32,791 bases of DNA, taken from positions 1-32,791 of the forward strand of contig NZ_JARWGJ010000121.1 of assembly GCF_040409695.1 (NCBI RefSeq), in the 5' to 3' direction. This DNA comes from Longimonas sp040409695 (GTDB lineage: Bacteria > Bacteroidota > Rhodothermia > Rhodothermales > Salinibacteraceae). Positions 7,935 through 16,173 of the stretch are shown piece by piece (position 1 is the first letter of the stretch; every line of letters begins with the position of its first letter). The notes beneath the pieces are model-generated. The model did not search any database. It was not told the DNA's origin and saw nothing but the letters and a program-made list of their open reading frames with translations. The position numbers were made by a program, and so were the translations under genes.

Positions 7935-9281
7935 ATGGAACTGAATACCGGAGCGACCAAAGCGGGCGACTGGCGCAACTACGAGCGCGTCCTGCTGCCC
8001 CCTATCCGCGATCTGCACAAGCTGGAGGTCTACGAGAGCAAGGCCAACGGGTATAACCGGCTGCGCGACGTACTTGAGAACGACGACTGGACCCCCGAGT
8101 CGGTCACCAATGAGGTGAAGGCGTCGAACCTTCGCGGGCGCGGCGGGGCCGGCTTTCCGACCGGACTGAAGTGGAGCTTCATGCCGGAGCCCGACGACCG
8201 GCCTCGCTACCTCGCCTGCAACGCCGACGAGAGCGAGCCGGGTACGTTCAAAGACCGGCAGATCATGGAGTACAACCCGCACCTCATGTTCGAGGGCATC
8301 CTGATCGCGGGGTACGCCATGCAGCTCGATGCGTGCTACGTGTATGTGCGTGGTGAATATGAGCACTGGATCCGTCTCATGGAGGAGCAGCTGCAGAACG
8401 CCTACGATAAGGGATACGTGGGCGACAACATTATGGGCACCGACTTCTCGATGGACATCGTGATCCACAAGGGGGCAGGCGCCTACATCTGCGGCGAAGA
8501 GACCAGCCTGATGGAGAGCCTCGAAGGCAAGCGAGGCTACCCGCGCTACAAGCCGCCGTTTCCTGCACAGAAAGGGCTGTGGGCCAGTCCTACGACGATC
8601 AACAATGTTGAAACGCTTGCCCACGCACCGCTCATCATCGAGAAGGGCGGTGAATGGTTTGCGAACACAGGCGCCGAGGCACACCCCGGTCCTGTGCTCT
8701 ACGGCATCAGCGGCCACGTAAACCGCCCGGGCGTGTACGAGTATCCTACAGGGATGCTCATTACCGACCTGATTGATGAGGTGGCCCAGGGCGTAATCAA
8801 CGGGAAGGGCGTAAAAGCGGTCGTGCCCGGCGGGTCGTCTGTGCCGCCGCTTCGTGGGGACAGCCTCGAAGGCGTCACGATGGACTCAGAGAGCCTGCAG
8901 GAGGCCGGTTCGATGCTTGGCACTGGCGGTATGCTTGTACTCGACGAAGATACCGACATGGTGTCGTACCTGCGCCGTGTAACGCACTTTTACCAGCACG
9001 AAAGCTGTGGACAGTGCACCCCGTGCCGTGAAGGCACCGGCTGGCTTGAGGCCATTGTCACACGTATCGACGAGGGCGAAGGCAACATGCGCGACCTCGA
9101 CCTTTTGCTCGACCTCTGCGACCAGATGGAAGGCCGCACGATCTGTGCGTTTGCTGATGCAGCAGCCTGGCCAGTCCGAAACACGGTCAACCGCTTCCGC
9201 GAAGACTTTGAAGCGAAGTGCAAGCCTTCCATGCATCCTACAGGCGCTGAGCTCTCATCCGGAGCCTCGGCCACAGCCTAA
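7935..9281 (+). CDS. nuoF: NADH-quinone oxidoreductase subunit F
   Basis: The 51-kDa subunit that oxidises NADH, carrying FMN and the 4Fe-4S cluster N3. It has 448 residues from ATG 7935. The frame is open back to a GTG at 7833, but the intervening 34 residues do not resemble the family. The FMN-binding glycine-rich loop GRGGAGFPTGLKW begins at residue 68. The NADH site GAGAYICGEETSL follows near residue 180, and SLBB-like sequence after that. The cluster ligands are Cys358, Cys361 and Cys364 in SCGQCTPCREG plus Cys404 in RTICAF. All cofactor residues are present. It is followed by a lipoprotein gene and then nuoG. Confidence 0.97.
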   Translation: MELNTGATKAGDWRNYERVLLPPIRDLHKLEVYESKANGYNRLRDVLENDDWTPESVTNEVKASNLRGRGGAGFPTGLKWSFMPEPDDRPRYLACNADESEPGTFKDRQIMEYNPHLMFEGILIAGYAMQLDACYVYVRGEYEHWIRLMEEQLQNAYDKGYVGDNIMGTDFSMDIVIHKGAGAYICGEETSLMESLEGKRGYPRYKPPFPAQKGLWASPTTINNVETLAHAPLIIEKGGEWFANTGAEAHPGPVLYGISGHVNRPGVYEYPTGMLITDLIDEVAQGVINGKGVKAVVPGGSSVPPLRGDSLEGVTMDSESLQEAGSMLGTGGMLVLDEDTDMVSYLRRVTHFYQHESCGQCTPCREGTGWLEAIVTRIDEGEGNMRDLDLLLDLCDQMEGRTICAFADAAAWPVRNTVNRFREDFEAKCKPSMHPTGAELSSGASATA

Positions 9282-9391
9282 GCGAGCATAGACAAAGATA
9301 CACGAGGCCAACATGAGGCAGCAAAAGCTGTCCGGCTGTACCCTATGCACTGTTTTTTCCGCTGCCCCCATCCCCCCTTGCGAGTTAACCA

Positions 9392-9880
9392 ATGCACACG
9401 TTTCGCCTGATGGGCCCCCTGCTGGCGGCTCTCCTTTTTTGCACCGCGATCGCCGGCTGCGCCTCAGACACAGAGTCGGCGGCAACCGGCCAGCATTTTG
9501 GTACGCCGGTTGACCTGAACGCGCCTATGAGCACTGTTGACATGATCCAGCAGCTGGATGCGCTTGATGGCCAAACGATCGTAGTGGAAGGCCGTATCAC
9601 GCAAGTCTGCCAGAACAAAGGATGCTGGCTTGCGCTTGACAACGGCACCGCGTCTCCGCTTCGTGTTGATGTGGCGCGCACAGAACAAGACGCCTACGTA
9701 TTTACGGTGCCAACCGAGACGCACGGATGGGCTGTAGTGCAGGGCGTACTTGGCCGCATGGAGAACGAGGCTGTCCATGGCCCGGCACGCGAAACCGATT
9801 CGCCCGCCAGCAATTTCCTGCCAGTACCCGATTATCACATAGTGGCAAGCGGCGTTTACGTGTTTGACATGGACACGTAA
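9392..9880 (+). CDS. DUF4920-type lipoprotein between nuoF and nuoG
   Basis: Lipoprotein of 162 residues. The signal peptide is hydrophobic (LMGPLLAALLFCTAIAG) and ends at a lipobox AIAGC with Cys23 as the lipidated residue. The mature part carries an OB-fold-like domain with the run IVVEGRITQVCQNKGCWLAL, which I associate with the DUF4920 family found in many Bacteroidota; the two cysteines there are spaced by four residues and might bind metal or form a disulfide. It lies 110 bases after nuoF and 49 bases before nuoG, so it is most likely cotranscribed with complex I while being exported, a mismatch in location with the cytosolic NuoE-F-G module. Function unknown. Confidence 0.75.
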   Translation: MHTFRLMGPLLAALLFCTAIAGCASDTESAATGQHFGTPVDLNAPMSTVDMIQQLDALDGQTIVVEGRITQVCQNKGCWLALDNGTASPLRVDVARTEQDAYVFTVPTETHGWAVVQGVLGRMENEAVHGPARETDSPASNFLPVPDYHIVASGVYVFDMDT

Positions 9881-9929
9881 GCCGCCTTGCTCCCGTTGCT
9901 TTTGTTGACCCAGCTTCCCGTCACCGGCT

Positions 9930-11675
9930 ATGCCTACTGTTGAAATTGATGGCCACGTCTACGAGTACGACGAAAACCATCACGACAAGCTGCTTCAGTT
10001 CTGCCTCGATAAGGGCGTAGAGCTGCCGCACTTCTGTTATCACCCTGCTATGTCGATTCCGGCCAACTGCCGGCAGTGCCTGGTCAAAGTGGGTACGCCC
10101 GAACGTGATCGGGGCACCGGCGAGCTGGTCACCGACGAAGAGGGAAACCCGAATATCCAGTTCATGCCCGGGATGCAGACCAGCTGCACCATTGGCCTGC
10201 AAGACGGCATGGTTGTAAAGACGCACCGTACGTCGGATGCCGTGCGTGAGGCGCAGAAAGACACGCTGGAGTTCTTGCTCATCAATCACCCACTTGACTG
10301 TCCCATCTGCGACCAGGCGGGGCACTGCCCGCTGCAGATTCAGGCGTACAAGTACGGCCCTGAAGGGTCGCGCTTCGAGTTTCGCAAGGTGCACAAACCC
10401 AAACGCGTCAAACTGGGCCCTCGTGTTACGTTGGATGCGGAGCGCTGCATCAACTGCACACGATGCACGCGCTTCACAGACGAAATCTCCGAGAGCGGAC
10501 AGCTCACGATCAATCAGCGGGGGGTAAAGAACTACCCGATTACGGCGCCGGGCGAAGAGTTCGACGATGCCTACTCGATGAATACCATCGACCTGTGCCC
10601 GGTAGGTGCGCTCACCGCGACCGACTTCCGCTTCAAGGCGCGTATCTGGGAGATGAGTTCGTCGCCTTCGATCATAACCACCAACGCCACCGGCGCAAAC
10701 TGCGAATACTGGGTGCGCGACAACAAGGTGCTCCGCATCACGCCGCGCCAGAACATGGAGGTAAACGAGTACTGGCTGCCTGATGAAGATCGCATCGTCT
10801 ACGATCGCTTCAACGACGACCGCCCCGAAGGCCCGCAGGTGCGCCGTAACGGCGAGCTTACCAGCGCCAGCTGGACGCAAGCCTATGCGAAGGCTGCTGC
10901 GCTGCTGGGCTCTGCAGACGGCGACCGCATCCAGTTCCTCGGGTCAGCCTATGCGACGGTCGAAGACAACTACCTGCTGACCCAGTTGGCCGAGCATCTC
11001 GGGGCCGATGCGCCGGTCTACCTGCCGCACATCGAACCCGGGGCGGGCGACGACTGGCTCATCACCGACGACAAGACGCCCAATGCGCAAGGCTGTGAGC
11101 GCCTTGGCATCCGCGAGGCCGACATGGAACTGCTGCGCACGCGCATCCAAAACGGCGAAATCGATGTGCTCTACGTGCTCGAAGACGACCCGATCGCGTC
11201 GGAGCTGTGCGAGCTTAGCGACCTTGAAGAGGTAGACGTAATTCTGCACTACTACAACACGACCAACGAGACGCTGCCTGCTGCCAATGTAGCGTTGCCC
11301 GCGGCCATGGTTGTAGAAACAGTAGGCACCTACGTAAACCAAGACGGACGTGCTCAGCGTGTGCGTCCGGCGAAGGCCATTCAGGGTGTGAACCGCACGC
11401 TCATGATGGAGATGGGCACCAGTCGCGAAGATGAACACGGCACCCCGTTCGACCGCTGGCACAACGAGTCGCATCGCATCAACTGCAAACCCAGCTGGGA
11501 GATCTTGCCGCACATTGCTGGTCATGTGAGCCTCGATCTCGACTATGCGAAAGGCCCACAGGCGATCATGGACGAGGTGCAGTCCACCCTCGACGCATTT
11601 AAAGGCGCCACGTACGAAGCGATGGGGCTCAAGGGCGTCGCCCTCGAAGAAGCCTCTGCAGGCGAACCGGCGTAA
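9930..11675 (+). CDS. nuoG: NADH-quinone oxidoreductase subunit G, short form
   Basis: The 75-kDa subunit, an electron wire in the peripheral arm. It has 581 residues, much shorter than the 908 of Escherichia coli. The ferredoxin-like 2Fe-2S ligands are Cys36, Cys47, Cys50 and Cys86. The His-Cys 4Fe-4S site has His120, Cys124, Cys127 and Cys133. The next 4Fe-4S site uses Cys173, Cys176, Cys179 and Cys223. The extra N7 cluster cysteines that some bacteria have after this point are replaced: the segment reads PSIITTNATGANC. The remaining 330 residues correspond to a reduced molybdopterin-oxidoreductase-like domain with no cofactor motif. It is the last nuo gene, followed at 11704 by a strong terminator. 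Confidence 0.95.
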   Translation: MPTVEIDGHVYEYDENHHDKLLQFCLDKGVELPHFCYHPAMSIPANCRQCLVKVGTPERDRGTGELVTDEEGNPNIQFMPGMQTSCTIGLQDGMVVKTHRTSDAVREAQKDTLEFLLINHPLDCPICDQAGHCPLQIQAYKYGPEGSRFEFRKVHKPKRVKLGPRVTLDAERCINCTRCTRFTDEISESGQLTINQRGVKNYPITAPGEEFDDAYSMNTIDLCPVGALTATDFRFKARIWEMSSSPSIITTNATGANCEYWVRDNKVLRITPRQNMEVNEYWLPDEDRIVYDRFNDDRPEGPQVRRNGELTSASWTQAYAKAAALLGSADGDRIQFLGSAYATVEDNYLLTQLAEHLGADAPVYLPHIEPGAGDDWLITDDKTPNAQGCERLGIREADMELLRTRIQNGEIDVLYVLEDDPIASELCELSDLEEVDVILHYYNTTNETLPAANVALPAAMVVETVGTYVNQDGRAQRVRPAKAIQGVNRTLMMEMGTSREDEHGTPFDRWHNESHRINCKPSWEILPHIAGHVSLDLDYAKGPQAIMDEVQSTLDAFKGATYEAMGLKGVALEEASAGEPA

Positions 11676-11703
11676 ATACACACTACACCCCCTCCCGCAC
11701 GAC

Positions 11704-11738
11704 AAACGCCCTGTTCGCTACCGGACAGGGCGTTTTTT
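11704..11738 (+). terminator. Intrinsic terminator after nuoG
   Basis: A stem AAACGCCCTGT (11704-11714) pairs with ACAGGGCGTTT (11725-11735) around a 10-base loop, and the second arm runs into a tract of six T's. It lies 29 bases after the nuoG stop and closes the complex I operon before the sulfotransferase gene. All features of a strong Rho-independent terminator are present. Confidence 0.92.
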
Positions 11739-11785
11739 ATGAGCTGCACCCGCGAGCATGGCGCAATCCCTACTCTCTTCATCCC

Positions 11786-12751
11786 ATGATGTCCTCACTA
11801 TCTTCCCTGCGCCGTCGGGTCCAACGCCTCGTGCACCGCGTCTCGCCGGTCTGGTGGGCGAACCTGGGGCGGATTAGCGATCTGCTGGCCCGCCGCCTTC
11901 CCATGCAATCTCCGCCCATCTTGGTCGTGGCATTTCCGCGGAGCGGATCGAGCTGGCTGGGGCGCCTGCTGGCGTATGCCGACAACGCCTGCTACCTGCG
12001 CGAGCCCATCACGCAAGCGCGCCGCCGCTGGCACCCCGAGGCAGTGCATGCCGTCAGCGATGCCGGAGTCCAACGGGCGCCCCGCTACTACCGCCAGTAT
12101 GCCGACCGCGCCTTTGCAGGATGCCCGGCATTCTCGTATGCCACCGTGCGCGACCCGGGCGACTGGGCGCTGCGTCGTCGCCACAAGCGCCGCGTGCTCA
12201 TCAAAGAAGTCAACCCGTTTGCGGTCGGGTGGATGCGCATGCGTTACGCTCCCACTGTCATTCATCTCATGCGCCATCCGGTGGCGGTAGCTTTGAGCAT
12301 GCACCGCCGTGGATGGACGAGCCAGACGCTGCGCGAGTACGTGCATCCCGGTCGCCTGGCAGATAGTCCGCTAAATCCCAGCTCCGTGCCCACCTCGTTC
12401 TGGGGACAGATCGGCGCTGTGCAGGGGCTTGCGCACCGTGCCGTGAAGCAGGCCTGCCCAGAAGATGCTTATACGGCAGTGCAGTACGAAACGCTCTGCA
12501 TCGATCCGGTAGCTACGGTGCAGGAGCTGTGCGAGTGGGTAGGATTGCGGTGGGATGACGCAGTGACCGCAGCCATCCAGTCGCACAGCGCTGATTCCAG
12601 CCGGAACGCTCCGGATCCCTACAGCACCACACGCCAGAGCACCGCTCGCGCCACCGCCTGGAAAGCCGCATCGCCCGAACGCATCGACGCCGTGCGAGCC
12701 GGGTACATGGCGGCGGAGCCAACGGTGTACACGAGCTGCTGGGGCGAGTAG
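11786..12751 (+). CDS. Sulfotransferase family protein
   Basis: Predicted PAPS-dependent sulfotransferase, 321 residues. The 5'-phosphosulfate-binding loop is PRSGSSWLGRLL at residues 51-62, and the 3'-phosphate-binding motif is the region HLMRHPVAVALSM at about 164-176, containing the conserved Arg and Ser. A C-terminal segment DPVATVQELCEWVGL is also typical of the family. The first 40 residues are basic with an amphipathic or weakly hydrophobic stretch, perhaps membrane-associated. The start is one of two adjacent ATGs at 11786 and 11789. It follows the nuo terminator so has its own promoter. Relatives often modify surface polysaccharides or lipids, but the acceptor cannot be read from sequence. 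Confidence 0.85.
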   Translation: MMSSLSSLRRRVQRLVHRVSPVWWANLGRISDLLARRLPMQSPPILVVAFPRSGSSWLGRLLAYADNACYLREPITQARRRWHPEAVHAVSDAGVQRAPRYYRQYADRAFAGCPAFSYATVRDPGDWALRRRHKRRVLIKEVNPFAVGWMRMRYAPTVIHLMRHPVAVALSMHRRGWTSQTLREYVHPGRLADSPLNPSSVPTSFWGQIGAVQGLAHRAVKQACPEDAYTAVQYETLCIDPVATVQELCEWVGLRWDDAVTAAIQSHSADSSRNAPDPYSTTRQSTARATAWKAASPERIDAVRAGYMAAEPTVYTSCWGE

Positions 12752-12762
12752 GCGAATCTTGT

Positions 12763-12790
12763 GTGGTTCTGCTTGAGGCAGAGCACTTTA
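12763..12790 (+). terminator. Weak hairpin terminator after sulfotransferase gene
   Basis: Shortly after the stop codon at 12751, the sequence GTGGTTCTGC folds onto GCAGAGCAC around a TTGAG loop with one bulged base, followed by CTTTA. The T-tract is short, so termination strength is doubtful. The stem is visible but its function is inferred. Confidence 0.4.
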
Positions 12791-12867
12791 ATGGATTCCG
12801 CAGATCGCTCTATCCATTACTCTGTTCCCTCCTCGTAGTGACAAAAAACGACGTGTGTTTGGGCTGG

Positions 12868-12903
12868 GTCACATAGTGAGTGACACGGTTCGTGACATAG
12901 TAA
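12868..12903. promoter_or_regulatory. Three 12-nt units upstream of ppc
   Basis: Three units begin with GT(C/G)ACA and recur at exactly 12-base intervals starting at 12868, 12880 and 12892. Units one and three agree at ten of twelve positions (GTCACATAGTGA and GTGACATAGTAA). Units one and two together also form an inverted GTCAC/GTGAC pair. It lies about 85 bases upstream of the ppc -35 box, a plausible place for an activator or repressor that binds on one face of the helix. The regulator is unknown. Confidence 0.4.
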
Positions 12904-12985
12904 AGGGAAGAACGGACGTTCTGATCGCTACCCGCCTGTGCCTGCATCCGCCAGCCGATCATATAAAGGCAATCTATGTACTGCC

Positions 12986-13014
12986 TTGACAGTGCGCGCT
13001 GCTCGCGCTACCTT
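12986..13014 (+). promoter_or_regulatory. Probable sigma-70-type promoter of ppc
   Basis: A perfect -35 box TTGACA (12986-12991) is followed after exactly 17 bases by TACCTT (13009-13014). The second box keeps the first two and last bases of TATAAT and also fits the first six bases of the TAnnTTTG form known in Bacteroidota. It lies about 77 bases upstream of the ppc ATG. Confidence 0.6.
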
Positions 13015-13090
13015 CATGCAAGGAAGAACAGTCAAAAAAACCACCCCGCCGGCTCCGCATCCTTTAGCGCCTACCTCTACACGACCCGTC

Positions 13091-15895
13091 ATGTACTTTA
13101 GCACGACAGACGACAGCATCCAGCTTCCTAAAATACGGAAGGACTTTGCGTATCTCCAGGACTGTTTTGTAGAGATGCTCCATGCGTCGGGCGAGGATGA
13201 GATTGCCGCCCTCTTTGCTGGTGAAGGACCTCCGCAATCCCTCGACAACCCGGAGAAGCTCAGCAAGGCCTTTACGCTGAGCTTCCAGCTCATGACGATT
13301 GTAGAAGAGAATGCTGCCGTGCAACTCCGCCGCAAGCTGGAGGATGAGCACGGGCTAACCCGTATCTCAGGCCTCTGGGGACGCACGCTCAACGACCTGC
13401 AGTCCAGTGGGTTTACGGGCGAGGAGATTGCCGAGCGGCTCCCCGAAATGCGCGTCGAGCCTGTATTCACCGCCCATCCGACTGAATCAAAGCGCTCGAC
13501 TGTGATCGACCAGCTGCGGGAGATCTACCTGCTGATGGTCAAGCGAGAGAATCAGATGTGGTCAGAAAAAGAAGCCGAGCAGATCAGGGAGGATATCCTG
13601 GCGGCGATGCAACGGCTCTGGCTGACCGGACAGGTGTTTCTGGAGAAGCCGTCGATTGGAGATGAGCTTCGCAACGTGCTCCACTACCTGGTCAACGTCT
13701 TTCCTCAGGTGCTGCCGATGCTTGACCAGCGTCTCCGCACCGCCTGGGAAGAGACCGGCTTCGACCCGGGGCTGATCGACAGCCGAGAGCAGCTCCCACA
13801 GGTACGGTTCGGCAACTGGGTGGGCAGCGACCGCGACGGACATCCCTTCGTGACAGACGAGGTCACCGAGGCGACGCTTCTTGAGCTCCGGAAACATGCG
13901 CTTCAACAGCTCAAGGCGGGCCTGAACGACCTGGCACAGAAGGTGAGCGTGTCGTCCCTTGAGGTCAACGTGCCTGAACGTTTCCGTGAGCGTATCGACC
14001 AGCTTGCCGAGCGCACAGCAGATTCGGCATCGGCCCTCAACAGAAATCCGAGTGAGCCCTGGCGGCAGTATCTCAACCTGATGCAGCAGCGGCTGCCCCT
14101 GAACGATAACGGAGAGCCGATTCGCGAGCCCAGTCCTACGCACCACTACCAATCGGCCGAGGCTGTGCTCGAGGACCTCGACCTGTTCACGCAGTCGCTC
14201 AGCGAGATCGACGCGGCGCTCATCAGCGAGCGTGATGTTGAGCCCGTGGCGCGCAACGTAGAAGCATTCGGGTTTCACCTGGCCGCGCTCGACATCCGGC
14301 AGAACAGCAGCTTTCATGATGCCGCAGTGGCGCAACTGCTCGTCGAGGCGGGGATCGAAGATGGAGCCCACTTTGCGGACTGGTCGGAAGAGCAGCGGCT
14401 TCGTTTTCTCAACGAGGAGCTCCAGACGACGCGTCCGTTCGTGCGTCCCACGCAGGACGTTGGCGAAGAGGCCGATGCGGTGCTGTCCTGCTACCGGGTG
14501 CTCTACCGGCATATCGAGCGATACGGGAGCGCGGGCCTCGGCTCACTGATCGTAAGCATGACCCGGAGCCTCTCTGACCTGCTCGTCGTCTATCTGCTCT
14601 GCCGCGAAGCCGGGCTGCTCAAGAAGCACAATGGTGAGATGGTCTGTGTGCTTCCAGTGGTGCCTCTGCTGGAGACGATCGACGACCTGGAACGAGGCCC
14701 TGAGATTCTGGACGCGTTTCTGAGCCATCCCATCACCAAGCGAAGCCTCAAATACCAGAAGGAGGAGCACGACGGTCGCCGGTCGCAACAGATCATGGTG
14801 GGATACAGCGACAGTAACAAAGATGGAGGCATTCTGGCCAGCTTGTGGAGCCTGAATAAGGCGCAGCGCACCCTAAACGATGTCGCGGAAAAACACGACA
14901 TCCCCCTGCAGTTCTTTCACGGGCGCGGGGGCACCATCAGCCGGGGCGCGGGTCCTACGCATCGATTCATCGCAGGCCTGCCGCCCGAGAGCATGCATGG
15001 CAACATGCGGCTGACCGAGCAGGGCGAGGTAATCGCAAATAAGTACGCCAACCCCGTTACAGCGCTCTACAATCTGGAGCTCCTGCAGGCCGGCACCACC
15101 GGACTCACCCTCGGTGTGTTCGATAAAACCAATGTTGTGGCTGAGTCTTCGGACAACACGCTCGCGCCCAACTTAACAACCAGCCGTGACGACCTCGCAC
15201 AGATTGTCGACCGGCTGTACGCGTACAGCCTGAAAAGCTACCAGGACCTCGTGAAATCGGACGATTTTGTGCGCTTCTTTGCACAAGCCACGCCCATAGA
15301 CATCATTGAGAAGAGCCGCATCGGGTCGCGTCCGGCGCGGCGTACCGGCCAGCGCACCTTCGACGACCTTAGGGCCATCCCATGGGTGTTTAGCTGGAGC
15401 CAGAGCCGCTACCTTCTGACCGGCTGGTACGGCGTAGGCAGTGCGCTCAAGACGCTGCAGAACGAGCGTCCGGCAGACTTCGAGACGCTCAGCGAGAATG
15501 CGATCAACTACATGCCGTTTCGCTACGTGATCACCAACGCGTCGTCGGCCCTCGCCCTTGTCGACACAGACATCATGGAGCAGTGGGCCCATTTGGTTGA
15601 TGATCAGGAGATCGCGGATTACTACCTGAGCGAGATTGTGGATGAGTACCATACCACCCGGCAGATGCTGGAGGCGCTATATGGCCACGACCTTAGAGAG
15701 CGCCGACCGCGCGTGTACGAAATGATCGATCTACGATCGAAGCGCCTGGCGCCCCTGCATCAGCTACAGATCGATCAGGTTAAAACCTGGCGGGCGCTGA
15801 AGGAGCAGGGCAAGACCGACGAAGCCAAAGCGATGCTGCCAGACATGCTGCTCGTTCTGAACGCGATAAGCAGCGGACTCGGGAGCACAGGATAG
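13091..15895 (+). CDS. ppc: Phosphoenolpyruvate carboxylase
   Basis: Cytosolic enzyme that carboxylates phosphoenolpyruvate with bicarbonate to oxaloacetate, refilling the TCA cycle. The protein has 934 residues from ATG 13091; a GTG at 12938 also opens the frame but the promoter falls inside that extension, so ATG is preferred. The catalytic motifs are complete: VFTAHPTESKRST with His129, GYSDSNKDGG with the conserved Lys near residue 577, and FHGRGGTISRG with His610, Arg612 and Arg618, then GSRPARR and LRAIPWVFSWSQSR. The C-terminus ends in GLGSTG rather than the RNTG of Escherichia coli, so the Asn that contacts the inhibitor aspartate there (Asn881) is Ser here. Aspartate inhibition may therefore be weak. 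It is a single-gene unit with its own promoter. Confidence 0.97.
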   Translation: MYFSTTDDSIQLPKIRKDFAYLQDCFVEMLHASGEDEIAALFAGEGPPQSLDNPEKLSKAFTLSFQLMTIVEENAAVQLRRKLEDEHGLTRISGLWGRTLNDLQSSGFTGEEIAERLPEMRVEPVFTAHPTESKRSTVIDQLREIYLLMVKRENQMWSEKEAEQIREDILAAMQRLWLTGQVFLEKPSIGDELRNVLHYLVNVFPQVLPMLDQRLRTAWEETGFDPGLIDSREQLPQVRFGNWVGSDRDGHPFVTDEVTEATLLELRKHALQQLKAGLNDLAQKVSVSSLEVNVPERFRERIDQLAERTADSASALNRNPSEPWRQYLNLMQQRLPLNDNGEPIREPSPTHHYQSAEAVLEDLDLFTQSLSEIDAALISERDVEPVARNVEAFGFHLAALDIRQNSSFHDAAVAQLLVEAGIEDGAHFADWSEEQRLRFLNEELQTTRPFVRPTQDVGEEADAVLSCYRVLYRHIERYGSAGLGSLIVSMTRSLSDLLVVYLLCREAGLLKKHNGEMVCVLPVVPLLETIDDLERGPEILDAFLSHPITKRSLKYQKEEHDGRRSQQIMVGYSDSNKDGGILASLWSLNKAQRTLNDVAEKHDIPLQFFHGRGGTISRGAGPTHRFIAGLPPESMHGNMRLTEQGEVIANKYANPVTALYNLELLQAGTTGLTLGVFDKTNVVAESSDNTLAPNLTTSRDDLAQIVDRLYAYSLKSYQDLVKSDDFVRFFAQATPIDIIEKSRIGSRPARRTGQRTFDDLRAIPWVFSWSQSRYLLTGWYGVGSALKTLQNERPADFETLSENAINYMPFRYVITNASSALALVDTDIMEQWAHLVDDQEIADYYLSEIVDEYHTTRQMLEALYGHDLRERRPRVYEMIDLRSKRLAPLHQLQIDQVKTWRALKEQGKTDEAKAMLPDMLLVLNAISSGLGSTG

Positions 15896-16095
15896 TCAGA
15901 ACACCACCAAGTTTCTCTATCAAGATAAGCAAGAATGGGATTCTCCGACTGCTGTAAAAAAGCTTTGGCCTGTGATTGTGCTTCTCCATTCCTGAGCCAT
16001 TGCCGTTTTCTGAAAGTCTGACTCAACCAAGACCCGTTTACAGATCGCAAAATGATGTGCTTGTACCTACGGGCTTCAGGCGGTACCTTATATGC

Positions 16096-16141
16096 GCATG
16101 TGCAGATGGTATGCACAAGAAAGTAGGTTATGTGCACATGC
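16096..16141. repeat. 9-bp inverted repeat upstream of DUF2007 remnant
   Basis: GCATGTGCA at 16096-16104 is matched by TGCACATGC at 16133-16141, separated by 28 bases that contain a further TATGCACA. The right arm also contains the palindrome TGTGCACA. It ends 32 bases before the ATG of the disrupted gene. No T-tract follows, so an operator is more likely than a terminator. The 200 bases before it, after the ppc stop, show no gene or clear ppc terminator. Confidence 0.35.
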
Positions 16142-16173
16142 TTCCAGGCCCCTACTAATCGAATCTCCACGTC

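Noticed and set aside
13562..14512. 316-codon open frame on the minus strand inside ppc
   Set aside because: Antisense artefact of a GC-rich coding gene; no family features.
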